This document shows positions 7,688-16,420 of a DNA stretch of 54,135 nt, piece after piece; position 1 is the first letter of the stretch; every line of letters begins with the position of its first letter. The DNA is from Sphingobium indicum BiD32. Its GTDB lineage: Bacteria > Pseudomonadota > Alphaproteobacteria > Sphingomonadales > Sphingomonadaceae. The notes beneath the pieces are model-generated. The model made no database searches and had not been told where the DNA came from. It saw only the letters and a program-made list of their open reading frames with translations. The stretch is taken from assembly GCF_000382885.1 (NCBI RefSeq), contig NZ_CAVK010000031.1, positions 1 through 54,135 of the forward strand, given 5' to 3'. The translations under genes were made by a program, and so were the position numbers.

Positions 7688-8706
7688 ATGCGGCGCACGC
7701 CAATGGCATGGGCACCCCATGCCGCCGATGCCACCAGCAGCGCGCCCACCGCCTGATGCAGGACGGCAAGCGGCAGGGCGATGCCGCTCAGCACGGTGGC
7801 GATGCCCAGTATGATCTGCGTCCCCAGCGTCGCGTTGATCGCGATCGACGGCGCGCGTTGCCCTGCGCGCTTGGCCTGTCGCGCCAGCAGGATCAGCGCC
7901 AGCGCCGCACCCCATGCCCACCAGCGATGCAGGAAATGCACCAGATAGGGGTCGCTCGACACGGTGGCCCATAGCGAACCAAGCCAACTAATCCCTTCGG
8001 GCACCAGATGATCGTTCATCAGCGGCCATGTGTTGGACACATAGCCCGCGTCCAGCCCGGCGGTGAAGGCACCCAGCATCAGTTGCACGAACAACGCCAG
8101 CAGCGCGACCAGTGCCAGTGGGCGCAATCGTGCCGGGTGCGCGCGGCCATTGCGGGACAGGGCCAGCAGGTCGAGCGCTGTCCAGACCAGCCCGCCGATG
8201 ATGAAGAGCGCGGTCAGCAGATGCACCGCCAGCCGGTAATGACTGACATCGGTGCGCAGCGACAGGCCGGATTTTACCATCCACCAGCCGATCGCCCCCT
8301 GCAATCCGCCCAGTGCCAGCAGCGCGACCAGCCGCCCGCCATAGCCCGCCGGGATCGCCCTTTTCCACGCGAACCACGCCAGCGGCAGCGCGAAGGCCAT
8401 ACCGATCAGTCGTCCCAGCAACCGGTGCAACCATTCCCAGAAGAAGATGAACTGGAAATCGGCCAGACTCATGCCCCGGTTGATCTGCTGATATTCGGGG
8501 ATTTGCTGGTAGAGCCGAAACGCCTCCATCCACTGGTCATGCGTCAGCGGCGGGATGGCGCCGGTGATCGGCTTCCACTGGGTGATCGACAGGCCCGATT
8601 CGGTCAGGCGGGTGATGCCGCCGACCACGACCATGATGAACACCAGCGCGGCGACAAACAGCAACCAGCGGGCGATCGCCACCGGGCGGGGAAAGGGATT
8701 GGCCAT
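7684..8706 (-). CDS. ctaA: heme A synthase (CtaA/Cox15)
   Basis: This 340-residue inner-membrane protein oxidises the C8 methyl group of heme O to give heme A for aa3-type cytochrome oxidase. About eight hydrophobic helices are visible. Conserved histidines that bind the hemes occur in EWLHRLLGR, SHYRLAVHLL, FLHRWWAWG and VLHQAVGALL. The N-terminal signature GGITRLTESGLSI is typical of the alphaproteobacterial and mitochondrial type. The gene starts at ATG 8706 and its stop overlaps the start of the exported protein. It lies 66 bases beyond dgoA on the same strand, with no evident functional link to sugar metabolism. No heme O synthase (ctaB) is in the window. Confidence 0.93.
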   Translation of the reverse strand: MANPFPRPVAIARWLLFVAALVFIMVVVGGITRLTESGLSITQWKPITGAIPPLTHDQWMEAFRLYQQIPEYQQINRGMSLADFQFIFFWEWLHRLLGRLIGMAFALPLAWFAWKRAIPAGYGGRLVALLALGGLQGAIGWWMVKSGLSLRTDVSHYRLAVHLLTALFIIGGLVWTALDLLALSRNGRAHPARLRPLALVALLALFVQLMLGAFTAGLDAGYVSNTWPLMNDHLVPEGISWLGSLWATVSSDPYLVHFLHRWWAWGAALALILLARQAKRAGQRAPSIAINATLGTQIILGIATVLSGIALPLAVLHQAVGALLVASAAWGAHAIGVRRI

Positions 8707-8772
8707 GACCGGTCCATGCCCTCAACCCCGCATCGTTTCAAGCAGGGCGATAGGGACAGATTGTCCCAACCT

Positions 8773-9405
8773 TCAAAGCGTCGCTTTCCAGGCCGTGACC
8801 AGTTCCCGCCCGCGCGTGCCGACCAGCGCCGCGTCGTCACCGGGGCGGTAGAGCGCGCCGCCCACGCCAATCCCTTCGCAGCCACCCGCGAGCCATTCAC
8901 CGATCGTGTCCGCGCCAGTGCCGCCGACGGCCCAGACACCGACATATTTGGGCAGCACGTCCTTGACCGCCTTCACATAGGCCGGGCCAAGCCGGGCGGC
9001 GGGGAACAGCTTGATCCGGCGCGCGCCAGCGGCGATCGCAGCAAAGGCTTCGCTGGGGGTCATGAATCCGGGCAGCAGTTCAAGACCCAGTTCCGCGCCG
9101 CGCGCGATGACGGCGGGGTTGGTATTCGGGGTCACCATGATGCGTCCGCCCACGCCATGCAATTGCTCGACCGCCTCGACGCTCAGCAGCGTGCCACCGC
9201 CGATGATCGCGCGATCGCCAAAGGCCTTTTGCATCGCGCCGATGCTGGCCAGCGGGTCGGGCGAATTGAACGGGACTTCCAGGATGCGGATGCCTGCATC
9301 GACCAGTGCGGCGGCGACGTCCAGCGCCTCGGCCGGGCGGATGCCGCGCAATATGGCGGCGATCGGCGGCGCGCCATCGGCCAGCAGTTCGTCCATCGTC
9401 ATCAT
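8773..9405 (-). CDS. dgoA: 2-dehydro-3-deoxy-6-phosphogalactonate aldolase
   Basis: The enzyme splits 2-keto-3-deoxy-6-phosphogalactonate into pyruvate and glyceraldehyde 3-phosphate, the last step of the De Ley-Doudoroff galactose route. I start it at ATG 9405, overlapping the dgoK stop as ATGA, which gives 210 residues, normal for the family. Class I KDPG/KDPGal aldolase features are present: R20 in ILRGIRP, E43 in ILEVPFNSPDP, the TPNTNP loop at 92-97 and the Schiff-base lysine K132 in IKLFPA. The PFNSP sequence after E43 is the form seen in DgoA rather than Eda. It is cotranscribed with dgoK and lies divergently from the rest of the sugar cluster. Confidence 0.92.
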   Translation of the reverse strand: MMTMDELLADGAPPIAAILRGIRPAEALDVAAALVDAGIRILEVPFNSPDPLASIGAMQKAFGDRAIIGGGTLLSVEAVEQLHGVGGRIMVTPNTNPAVIARGAELGLELLPGFMTPSEAFAAIAAGARRIKLFPAARLGPAYVKAVKDVLPKYVGVWAVGGTGADTIGEWLAGGCEGIGVGGALYRPGDDAALVGTRGRELVTAWKATL

Positions 9406-10304
9406 GCCATTTCTCCAACATAGCCCAGCCCGGCCAGCGCACAGGCGTCGCCATCCAGACGCCGGGATACAACACCCTGCGCCGCCAGCGCGCGGGCATA
9501 ACGATCCGCAAGCCGCGCGTCGCCGATCAGCGTCACGCCATCGTCTGCCTGCAACAATGCGCGCGCCTCCATGATCTCGCCGCCGATCAGCAGCCCCGAC
9601 AAATAGCCCAGCGCCCAGTCGGCCGATCGCCCGGCGCGCAACCGCATCGCCCGCGCCGCAAACAGCCCGGCCAGCACAGCGCCGTCGCCCGCCCGCGCCA
9701 GCCCTTCGGCAAAGCCTGCTGCTTCTTCTACGGCATCGCCGACCGCGTCCTTGGGCCCCAGAGTCGATCGTTCCCGCAACAAGGCGAACATCTCGCCGGT
9801 GGGCACGGTGCGGAACGCCAGCACCCGGCCATCCTCGACCAAGGCCCATTTGCTGTGGGTGCCGGGCAGCACGATCAGGCGGCGGCCCTGCGCCAGCGCC
9901 GGATCAAGCGCGCAGGCACCGAAAATCTGCGCTTCCTCGCCACGCATCACATCGGGGATGCCGTCCGTGCCGGTGCAGGCCAATCCCGCCATGATCGCTG
10001 TGGGTGCGCCACGCCAGTCGAACCGCACGGCGGCGGCGCGCCAGGCGTCAGCGTCAGCCGGACAATCGGCATAGGGCGCCTCCACCCAGCCATCGCGCGC
10101 GCCGACCATGCCGCACAGCGTGATGGACTGTGGCACCCCGTCCGCCAACCAGGGTGCGACCGTATCGGCAAGAGCTGCTTCCGCTGCCTGTCCTACAGCA
10201 CCGATGCCCGGCCCGTCGCGGCGCGCAACAATCTGCCCGTCCTCAATCCGGAACAGGCGCAGATTGCTGGTCCCCCAGTCGCCGATGACCGCATAGCCGA
10301 CCAT
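9402..10304 (-). CDS. dgoK: 2-dehydro-3-deoxygalactonokinase
   Basis: The kinase phosphorylates 2-keto-3-deoxygalactonate with ATP before DgoA cleavage. From ATG 10304 it is 300 residues. The N-terminal phosphate-binding motif GDWGTSNLRLF (about residues 8-18), LCGMVGARDGW and LPGTHSKWALVE are typical of the DgoK family of the ASKHA fold. The frame is open to a GTG at 10355, but those extra residues do not look conserved. Neither candidate start has a strong ribosome site, so the start is uncertain. The stop overlaps dgoA. The divergent intergenic region holds a palindrome that probably controls both directions. Confidence 0.92.
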   Translation of the reverse strand: MVGYAVIGDWGTSNLRLFRIEDGQIVARRDGPGIGAVGQAAEAALADTVAPWLADGVPQSITLCGMVGARDGWVEAPYADCPADADAWRAAAVRFDWRGAPTAIMAGLACTGTDGIPDVMRGEEAQIFGACALDPALAQGRRLIVLPGTHSKWALVEDGRVLAFRTVPTGEMFALLRERSTLGPKDAVGDAVEEAAGFAEGLARAGDGAVLAGLFAARAMRLRAGRSADWALGYLSGLLIGGEIMEARALLQADDGVTLIGDARLADRYARALAAQGVVSRRLDGDACALAGLGYVGEMA

Positions 10305-10373
10305 CAGTGGCGGCAGTGCAGAAAAATATTGATAGCGCTCACACTTCCTCGACACAGCTTCTTGAATTTCTAT

Positions 10374-10398
10374 TTGTCTGAGTATATCAGGAGGACAA
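10374..10398. promoter_or_regulatory. candidate operator in the divergent dgoK / dehydratase promoter region
   Basis: A nested palindrome is visible: CTGA-GTATA-TCAG (10378-10390) inside TTGTC (10374) and GACAA (10394-10398). It overlaps -10-like sequences on both strands (TATATC on plus, TATACT on minus). Dyads of this size fit FadR-type GntR regulators, and one is encoded at 14904-15644 in the same cluster. Confidence 0.5.
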
Positions 10399-10441
10399 GC
10401 GCGTCAACGTGCCATAGCCTTTCAAGCGTCAGGATGCCCCA

Positions 10442-12244
10442 ATGAGCGATTCGTCCAAGCCCGCCCCCAAACTGCGCAGCCGCGCCTGGTTCGACAACCC
10501 AGACAATATCGACATGACCGCGCTCTATCTGGAACGCTATCTGAATTTCGGGCTGAGCCTGGACGAGCTGCGCAGCGGCAAGCCGATCATCGGCATCGCC
10601 CAGACCGGCAGCGACCTGTCGCCCTGCAACCGCCATCATATGGTGCTGGCGGAGCGAATGCGTGACGGAATCCGCGAAATGGGCGGCATCGCGCTGGAAT
10701 TTCCGGTCCACCCGATTCAGGAGACCGGCAAGCGGCCGACGGCCGGGCTGGACCGCAACCTTGCCTATCTGGGGTTGGTCGAGGCGATTTATGGCTATCC
10801 GCTCGACGGCGTGATCCTGACCACCGGCTGCGACAAGACCACGCCTGCGCTGCTGATGGCGGCGGCGACCGTCAACATCCCCGCCATTGCCCTGTCGGTC
10901 GGCCCGATGCTGAACGGATGGCACAAGGGTGAGCGCACGGGTTCGGGGACCATCGTGTGGAAGGCGCGCCAGTTGCTGGCCGCCGGCAAGATCGACGATG
11001 AAGGCTTCATCAAGCTGGTGGCTTCATCGGCCCCCTCGACCGGCTATTGCAATACGATGGGTACGGCGTCGACGATGAACAGCCTGGCCGAAGCGCTCGG
11101 CATGATGCTGCCGGGTTCCGCCGCGATCCCCGCCCCCTATCGCGATCGCCAGGAAGTCGCCTATCTGACCGGCAAGCGCATCGTCGAGATGGTGCATGAG
11201 GATCTGAAACCCTCCGACATTCTGACCAGGGATGCTTTCCACAACGCCATCATGGTCAATTCGGCCATCGGCGGTTCGACCAATGCGCCGATCCATCTGG
11301 CCGCGATCGCGCGCCATATCGGCGTCGACCTGCCGCTCAAGGATTGGGAGACGGTGGGTCACAAAATTCCGCTGCTGGTCAACCTCCAGCCAGCGGGCGA
11401 ATATCTGGGCGAGGATTATTATCGCGCCGGTGGCGTCCCCGCCGTGGTCGCACAGTTGATCGCGCAGGGCTTGATCCATGAAGGCGCGATGACCGTCAAT
11501 GGCAGGACCATGGGCGACAATTGCCGGGGCGTGGAGATTGAGGATGAGAAGGTCATTCGTCCCTATGACCAGCCGCTGGTCGAGGATGCGGGCTTCCTGG
11601 TGCTGTCGGGCAATCTGTTCGATGCCGCCGTCATGAAAACCAGCGTCATCAGCGCCGAATTCCGCGACCGCTACCTGTCCAACCCCGATGATCCCAACGC
11701 CTTTGAAGGCCCGGCGGTCGTGTTCGACGGGCCGGAGGATTATCACCACCGCATCGACGATCCTTCGGTCGGCATCACCGACCAGACCTTGCTGTTCATG
11801 CGCGGCGCGGGGCCGATCGGCTATCCCGGTGCCGCCGAAGTCGTCAACATGCGTCCGCCCGCTTATCTGATCACCGAAGGCGTGTCTGCCCTTCCCTGCA
11901 TCGGCGATGGTCGGCAGTCGGGCACGAGCGGCAGCCCCTCCATCCTGAATGCCTCGCCCGAAGCGGCGGCGATGGGTGGACTGGCGCTGCTGGAAACCGG
12001 CGACCGGGTGCGCATGGACCTCAATACCGGGACAGTGAATGTGCTGATTTCCGACGAGGAACTGGAAGCACGCCGCACCGCACTGGCAGCGGCTGGCGGG
12101 TATAAATATCCCGCCTCGCAAACCCCCTGGCAGGAAATCCAGCGGTCGGTCGTGGGTCAGATGGACACCGGCGCGATCCTGGAAGGGGCGGAAAAATATC
12201 AGCGCATTGCCCAGACCATGGGCCTGCCACGCGACAATCATTAA
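10442..12244 (+). CDS. IlvD/Edd-family sugar-acid dehydratase (galactonate/arabonate/xylonate type)
   Basis: This 600-residue iron-sulfur enzyme belongs to the IlvD/Edd dehydratases and strongly resembles sugar-acid dehydratases such as Caulobacter XylD, which turn aldonates into 2-keto-3-deoxy acids. The three cluster cysteines are C62 (SPCNRHH), C130 ([10 protein letters not shown]) and C203 ([10 protein letters not shown]). The catalytic-serine region [12 protein letters not shown] is intact. Together with galactose dehydrogenase and DgoK-DgoA, D-galactonate is the likely main substrate and L-arabonate is plausible. That assignment is inferred from neighbours, because classical DgoD belongs to the unrelated enolase superfamily. 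It starts at ATG 10442 with AGGA just upstream and opens the plus-strand sugar operon. Confidence 0.9.
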   Translation: MSDSSKPAPKLRSRAWFDNPDNIDMTALYLERYLNFGLSLDELRSGKPIIGIAQTGSDLSPCNRHHMVLAERMRDGIREMGGIALEFPVHPIQETGKRPTAGLDRNLAYLGLVEAIYGYPLDGVILTTGCDKTTPALLMAAATVNIPAIALSVGPMLNGWHKGERTGSGTIVWKARQLLAAGKIDDEGFIKLVASSAPSTGYCNTMGTASTMNSLAEALGMMLPGSAAIPAPYRDRQEVAYLTGKRIVEMVHEDLKPSDILTRDAFHNAIMVNSAIGGSTNAPIHLAAIARHIGVDLPLKDWETVGHKIPLLVNLQPAGEYLGEDYYRAGGVPAVVAQLIAQGLIHEGAMTVNGRTMGDNCRGVEIEDEKVIRPYDQPLVEDAGFLVLSGNLFDAAVMKTSVISAEFRDRYLSNPDDPNAFEGPAVVFDGPEDYHHRIDDPSVGITDQTLLFMRGAGPIGYPGAAEVVNMRPPAYLITEGVSALPCIGDGRQSGTSGSPSILNASPEAAAMGGLALLETGDRVRMDLNTGTVNVLISDEELEARRTALAAAGGYKYPASQTPWQEIQRSVVGQMDTGAILEGAEKYQRIAQTMGLPRDNH

Positions 12245-12256
12245 CGCCCCGCATTG

Positions 12257-12299
12257 AATGACGGGGGGTGGCGAACCATCTTCGTTGGCCCCCGTCATT
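12257..12299 (+). other. perfect 11-bp hairpin between dehydratase and aldehyde dehydrogenase genes
   Basis: AATGACGGGGG (12257-12267) pairs perfectly with CCCCCGTCATT (12289-12299) around a 21-base loop, in a 145-base gap inside an otherwise tight operon. No T run follows, so it is more likely an mRNA-stabilising or processing element than a terminator. Confidence 0.55.
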
Positions 12300-12389
12300 G
12301 CCGATTTTGCATCACTTGTGCCGGAAAACGATCAGCGCGTCTGCGCCCGATCGGCTAGCCAGCAGTCCGGTCATTTTCAGGAGACGTCC

Positions 12390-13967
12390 ATGTTCAACGG
12401 AGCCATTCTCATCGGCGCAAACGAGCGCCAAGGCGGCGATCCATTTTACGCCATCCATCCGGCGACCGGCGAAAAGGGCAGCGTCGCCTTTTCCAGCGCC
12501 ATGCCCGCCGAGGTCGCCGAAGCCGCAGCCCTGGCCGACGCGGCGTTCGACAGTTTTTCGACGCTGACGCCCGACGCCCGCGCCACTTTCCTGGATACCG
12601 TTGCCGATAACATCATCGCCATCGGCGACCTGCTGATCGAAACCGCGATGGCCGAATCCGGCCTGCCCCGCGCCCGTCTGGAGGGCGAACGTGGCCGCAC
12701 CGTGGGCCAGTTGCGCCTGTTCGCCAGCTATGTGCGGCTCGGTGACTGGCTGGACGCCACCATCGACCCGGCCATGCCCGATCGTGCGCCGTTGCCGCGT
12801 GCAGACCTGCGCCGCGTCAACCATTCGGTCGGCCCGGTCGCCGTGTTCGGCGCATCCAATTTCCCGCTCGCCTTCTCGGTCGCGGGTGGCGACACCGCGT
12901 CGGCCTTCGCCGCCGGTTCGCCCGTCATCGTCAAGGGCCATAGCGCCCACCCCGGCACCGGCGAACTTGTCGCCCGCGCCATCCAGGCGGCGGTCAAGGC
13001 GTGCGGCCTGCATGAAGGCGTGTTTTCCTACCTGCCCGGCGCCAATCGGGCGCTGGGCGGTGCGCTGGTCGCCGATCCTCGCGTCAAGGCGGTGGGCTTC
13101 ACCGGATCGCGCGGCGGCGGCGTCGCGCTGATGAAGATCGCGGCCGACCGGGCCGAACCGATCCCGGTCTATGCCGAAATGTCGTCGATCAACCCGGTCG
13201 TCCTGCTGCCCGGCGCGCTGGCCGACCGTGCCGCCGCGATGGGCACCGCCTTCGTCGGTTCGCTGACGATGGGTTCTGGCCAGTTCTGCACCAACCCCGG
13301 TCTGGTCATCGCGCTCGACCGGCCGGATCTCGACACCTTCGTTGCGGCGGCGGCGGAAGCCATGTCCGGCGCAGCGCCGCAGGTCATGCTGACGCCCGGC
13401 ATTCACGAAGCCTATGAAAAGGGCGTCGCCGCTCTGGAGGGCGCAGACGGCGTCACCACCATCGCGCGCGGCACGGAAGCGGAAGGCTGCAATCGGGGTA
13501 AGGCCGCCTTCTTCGCGACCGATTCGGCGACCTTTGGTGCCAATCCGCTGCTGGCGGAGGAAGTGTTCGGATCATCGTCGGTCCTGATCCGGTGCAGCAG
13601 CATCGAGGAAGTCATCGCGACCATCGCGGGCCTGGAAGGCCAGTTGACCGCGACGCTGCAACTGACCGACGCCGACAGCGCAGACGCCGCCAGGCTGCTG
13701 CCGGTGCTGTCGCGCAAGGTTGGCCGCATCCTGACCAATGGCTGGCCCACCGGCGTTGAAGTGACCCATGCCATGGTCCATGGCGGTCCCTTCCCCTCGA
13801 CCGCCGATGGCCGCTCCACCTCGGTCGGTACATTGGCGATGATGCGCTTCCTGCGCCCCGTCTGCTATCAGGATGTGCCTGACGCGCTGCTGCCCGCTGC
13901 GTTGCAGGCATCCAACCCGTTGGGCCTTAATCGCCGGATCGACGGCAAGCTGGTGGTCACAGCATGA
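12390..13967 (+). CDS. alpha-ketoglutarate semialdehyde (2,5-dioxovalerate) dehydrogenase
   Basis: This aldehyde dehydrogenase superfamily enzyme oxidises 2-ketoglutarate semialdehyde to 2-ketoglutarate, the last step of oxidative pentose and hexarate pathways. The start is ATG 12390 with CAGGAGA upstream, giving 525 residues; the frame's earlier opening at 12258 has no support. Catalytic features are N157 (GASNFPLAF), E263 (YAEMSSINP) and the nucleophile C300 (GSGQFCTNPG). The C-terminal stretch with GWPTGVEV and HGGPFPSTAD is typical of the KGSADH subgroup. Its stop overlaps the galactose dehydrogenase start. Its presence implies that a C5 acid, probably L-arabonate, is also processed, although the second dehydratase that would form the semialdehyde is not in the window. 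Confidence 0.88.
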   Translation: MFNGAILIGANERQGGDPFYAIHPATGEKGSVAFSSAMPAEVAEAAALADAAFDSFSTLTPDARATFLDTVADNIIAIGDLLIETAMAESGLPRARLEGERGRTVGQLRLFASYVRLGDWLDATIDPAMPDRAPLPRADLRRVNHSVGPVAVFGASNFPLAFSVAGGDTASAFAAGSPVIVKGHSAHPGTGELVARAIQAAVKACGLHEGVFSYLPGANRALGGALVADPRVKAVGFTGSRGGGVALMKIAADRAEPIPVYAEMSSINPVVLLPGALADRAAAMGTAFVGSLTMGSGQFCTNPGLVIALDRPDLDTFVAAAAEAMSGAAPQVMLTPGIHEAYEKGVAALEGADGVTTIARGTEAEGCNRGKAAFFATDSATFGANPLLAEEVFGSSSVLIRCSSIEEVIATIAGLEGQLTATLQLTDADSADAARLLPVLSRKVGRILTNGWPTGVEVTHAMVHGGPFPSTADGRSTSVGTLAMMRFLRPVCYQDVPDALLPAALQASNPLGLNRRIDGKLVVTA

Positions 13968-14887
13968 ACATCCGGGCAGGTCTGGTAGGGCTGGGCAAGA
14001 TCGCGCGCGACCAGCACCTGCCCGCGATCCTCAAGACGGACGGCATCGACCTGATCGCCGTCGCCAGCCGCAATGCGCAGGGGGAAGGGGTGAATAATTA
14101 CCCCGACCTCGGCGCGATGCTGGCGGGCGAAGCCGACCTGGATGCCGTCATCCTGTGCCAGCCACCCCAGGCCCGCTATCATGCGGCGCGGCAGGCGCTG
14201 CTGGCAGGCAAGCATGTGTTTCTAGAAAAGCCGCCGGGCGCGACCGTATCTGAAGTCGAGGCACTGATCGCGCTGGCAAAAGAGCAGAATGTCACCCTCT
14301 ATGCCAGCTGGCACAGCCGCTATGCCGCCGCCGTCGCGCAGGCCAAGGCGTGGATTGCGCAGCGCAGGATCGAGCGAATCTCGATCCAGTGGCGCGAGGA
14401 TGTACGCCACTGGCATCCCGGCCAGCCCTGGATCTGGGAAGCGGGTGGTTTCGGCGTGTTCGATCCGGGCATCAATGCGCTCTCGATCCTGACCGAAATC
14501 GTGGCCGAACCCGTCACCGTCCTGTCGGCCAATCTGGAAGTGCCGTCCAACAAGGACGCGCCCATCGGCGCGACGCTAACCATGGCGACGGCGTCGGGTG
14601 CGCCGATCGACACCGTGTTCGACTGGCGGCAGACGGGACCGCAGACATGGGACATTGCCGTCGATACCGACAATGGCGGGCTGCTTTTGTCCGAAGGCGG
14701 CAACACATTGCGCCTCGACGGCGAAGTACAACTCAAAGCGCCGGACGAGGAATATCCGGCCATGTATCGCCGCTTCGTCGATCTGGTTGCGGACCGCGCG
14801 ATCGACGCCGATACCGCGCCGCTGCGACTGGTAGCGGATGCCTTCCTTTGCGGGCGGCATTGCCCTACGGCTATGTTCGAGGACTGA
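13964..14887 (+). CDS. gal: D-galactose 1-dehydrogenase (Gfo/Idh/MocA family)
   Basis: This 307-residue NAD(P)-dependent enzyme resembles the pseudomonad D-galactose dehydrogenase, which oxidises D-galactose (and L-arabinose) to the lactone. The N-terminal Rossmann motif is GLVGLGKIARDQHLPAI, and the Gfo/Idh signature EKPPGATVSE lies near residue 90. The stretch WREDVRHWHPGQPWIWEAGG followed by FGVFDPGINALSI closely matches galactose dehydrogenase as I recall it. The start overlaps the preceding gene by four bases (ATGA). The assignment gives the cluster a coherent entry step. No dedicated lactonase gene is present here, so hydrolysis must be spontaneous or encoded elsewhere. Confidence 0.88.
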   Translation: MNIRAGLVGLGKIARDQHLPAILKTDGIDLIAVASRNAQGEGVNNYPDLGAMLAGEADLDAVILCQPPQARYHAARQALLAGKHVFLEKPPGATVSEVEALIALAKEQNVTLYASWHSRYAAAVAQAKAWIAQRRIERISIQWREDVRHWHPGQPWIWEAGGFGVFDPGINALSILTEIVAEPVTVLSANLEVPSNKDAPIGATLTMATASGAPIDTVFDWRQTGPQTWDIAVDTDNGGLLLSEGGNTLRLDGEVQLKAPDEEYPAMYRRFVDLVADRAIDADTAPLRLVADAFLCGRHCPTAMFED

Positions 14888-14903
14888 AACGGGAGCGGAA
14901 ATA

Positions 14904-15644
14904 GTGGCTAGCGGGCGCAAGGTCGGGTCGGAAGAGAGCGGGCTGCGCATCCACCAGACGATCGCGCGCGATCTGGGCACCGCTATCCTGACCGGCCGTC
15001 ACCAGCCCGGCGAATTGTTCGAGGGCGAGATTGAGGCGTCCGACCGCCTGGGCGTATCACGCACCGCCTATCGCGAGGCTGTGCGTATCCTGATCGCCAA
15101 GGGGATGTTGGAAAGCCGCCCCAAGGCCGGCACCCGCGTGTTGCCGCGCAACCGCTGGAACGTGCTGGACCCCGAAATGCTCGCCTGGATGTTCGCAGGC
15201 GAGCCGGACGCCAATTTCATCCGCGACCTGTTCGAGCTGCGTGGGGTAATCGAACCAGCCGCAGCGGAGTTCGCCGCGCGCCGCCGCACCGACGATCAAC
15301 TGGCGGTGATGGAGGCAGCGCTCGCCGAAATGGGGCGCTATGGCCTTTCCACCCCCGAAGGCCGCGCCGCCGACCAGCGCTTCCACAATATGATCCTGGC
15401 TGCGACCCGCAACGACGCGCTGGAGGCGCTGGCCAGTTCCGTCGGTGCAGCCGTCAGTTGGACCACGACCTTCAAGCATCGCAAAAAGCTGCTCCCGCGA
15501 GATCCCCTGCCCGACCATCGCGCCGTATTTCAGGCAATTGCCGCGCGCGACACGGCAGCAGCGCGGGCGACTATGGCGGAGCTGCTGCGGCTGGCGCTGG
15601 CGGACATGGACATCGCGCTGGCGGAGCCGAACGGCGACAACTGA
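14904..15644 (+). CDS. GntR-family transcriptional regulator, FadR subgroup (FCD domain)
   Basis: I start this gene at GTG 14904, which has GGGAGCGG five bases upstream, giving 246 residues; the longer frame from 14838 overlaps the galactose dehydrogenase gene. Residues about 12-80 form the winged helix-turn-helix, including SDRLGVSRTAYREAVRIL. Residues about 100-235 form an all-helical FCD ligand domain with metal-ligand positions (ELRGVIEPAAAEFA, FHNMIL, DHRAVFQAI). It is the last gene of the plus-strand sugar operon and probably a repressor released by a sugar acid or keto-deoxy acid, as DgoR is. The palindrome between dgoK and the dehydratase is a natural target. Confidence 0.9.
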   Translation: MASGRKVGSEESGLRIHQTIARDLGTAILTGRHQPGELFEGEIEASDRLGVSRTAYREAVRILIAKGMLESRPKAGTRVLPRNRWNVLDPEMLAWMFAGEPDANFIRDLFELRGVIEPAAAEFAARRRTDDQLAVMEAALAEMGRYGLSTPEGRAADQRFHNMILAATRNDALEALASSVGAAVSWTTTFKHRKKLLPRDPLPDHRAVFQAIAARDTAAARATMAELLRLALADMDIALAEPNGDN

Positions 15645-15689
15645 CCGGCCCTTTGCCGCCCTATACATTTTGATACAAATTTCTTCCTG

Positions 15690-15718
15690 CGACTCGTTTG
15701 CAATTGCGAATCGTTCGC
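15690..15718. promoter_or_regulatory. tandem Fur-type iron boxes upstream of the PepSY operon
   Basis: GCGAATCGTTCGC (15706-15718) is a perfect GCGAA-N3-TTCGC dyad. A near copy, GCGACTCGTTTGC, lies 16 bases upstream at 15690-15702. Related GCGAA motifs occur before tonB and fiu, so shared iron control is likely. Confidence 0.6.
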
Positions 15719-15763
15719 GGTATGCGGTCGGCACCATTTCTCGCAGGATCAGTCCCCCTTCCG

Positions 15764-16408
15764 ATGCACGGTACCGCCCGCATTCAGCAGCAAAAGAAAA
15801 AGAGCGCCAAATCCTTCTGGCTCAAGCAGCTGCATAGCTGGCACTGGATCAGTTCTGCGGTCAGCCTGATCGGTCTGCTGCTGTTCGCCTTTACCGGCAT
15901 CACGCTCAATCATGCTGCCGATGTCGAAGGATCGCCGCAGACGATCGAAAAGAGCGCGACCCTGCCTGCTGACCTGCGCCAACTGGTTGCGCAGGACGAT
16001 GCGCCCGACGCGAAAAAGCCGCTACCCGCGCCGGTCGCGGCCTGGGTCGAAAAGGCGATTGGCCAGCGCGGGACGGGCGAAGCGGAATGGTCCGCTGACG
16101 AAATCTACCTGGCCCTGCCCCGCCCCGGCGGCGACGGCTGGGTCTCGATCGATCGGAACGACGGCGCAGTGACGAGCGAGGCGACCAGCAGGGGGTGGGT
16201 CAGCTACCTCAATGATCTGCACAAGGGCCGCAATACCGGCACGGTGTGGAAGTGGTTTATCGACATTTTCTCGGTCGCCTGTTTCCTGTTCGCGCTGACT
16301 GGCCTGCTGCTGCTCCAGCTGCACGCCAAGAAGCGTCCCAGCACCTGGCCACTGGTTGCCATCGGCATGGCCCTGCCAGCGGTGCTGGCCATCATCTTCA
16401 TCCATTAA
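15764..16408 (+). CDS. PepSY-associated transmembrane protein
   Basis: This protein is predicted to be inner-membrane and to pass electrons or assist periplasmic redox in iron uptake. From ATG 15764 it has 214 residues; the frame opens earlier at 15698, inside the iron boxes, so the later start is preferred although its ribosome site is weak. One helix lies at about 28-48, preceded by H24 and H27 (LHSWHW) and followed by H50 (TLNH). A periplasmic domain follows, then two C-terminal helices with DLHKGRNTG before them and a final His. Paired membrane histidines in PepSY_TM proteins are candidate heme ligands. It leads an operon with DUF2271, DUF4198 and ApbE genes and lies behind Fur-type boxes. 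Confidence 0.85.
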   Translation: MHGTARIQQQKKKSAKSFWLKQLHSWHWISSAVSLIGLLLFAFTGITLNHAADVEGSPQTIEKSATLPADLRQLVAQDDAPDAKKPLPAPVAAWVEKAIGQRGTGEAEWSADEIYLALPRPGGDGWVSIDRNDGAVTSEATSRGWVSYLNDLHKGRNTGTVWKWFIDIFSVACFLFALTGLLLLQLHAKKRPSTWPLVAIGMALPAVLAIIFIH

Positions 16409-16420
16409 GGGGGAATTTTC

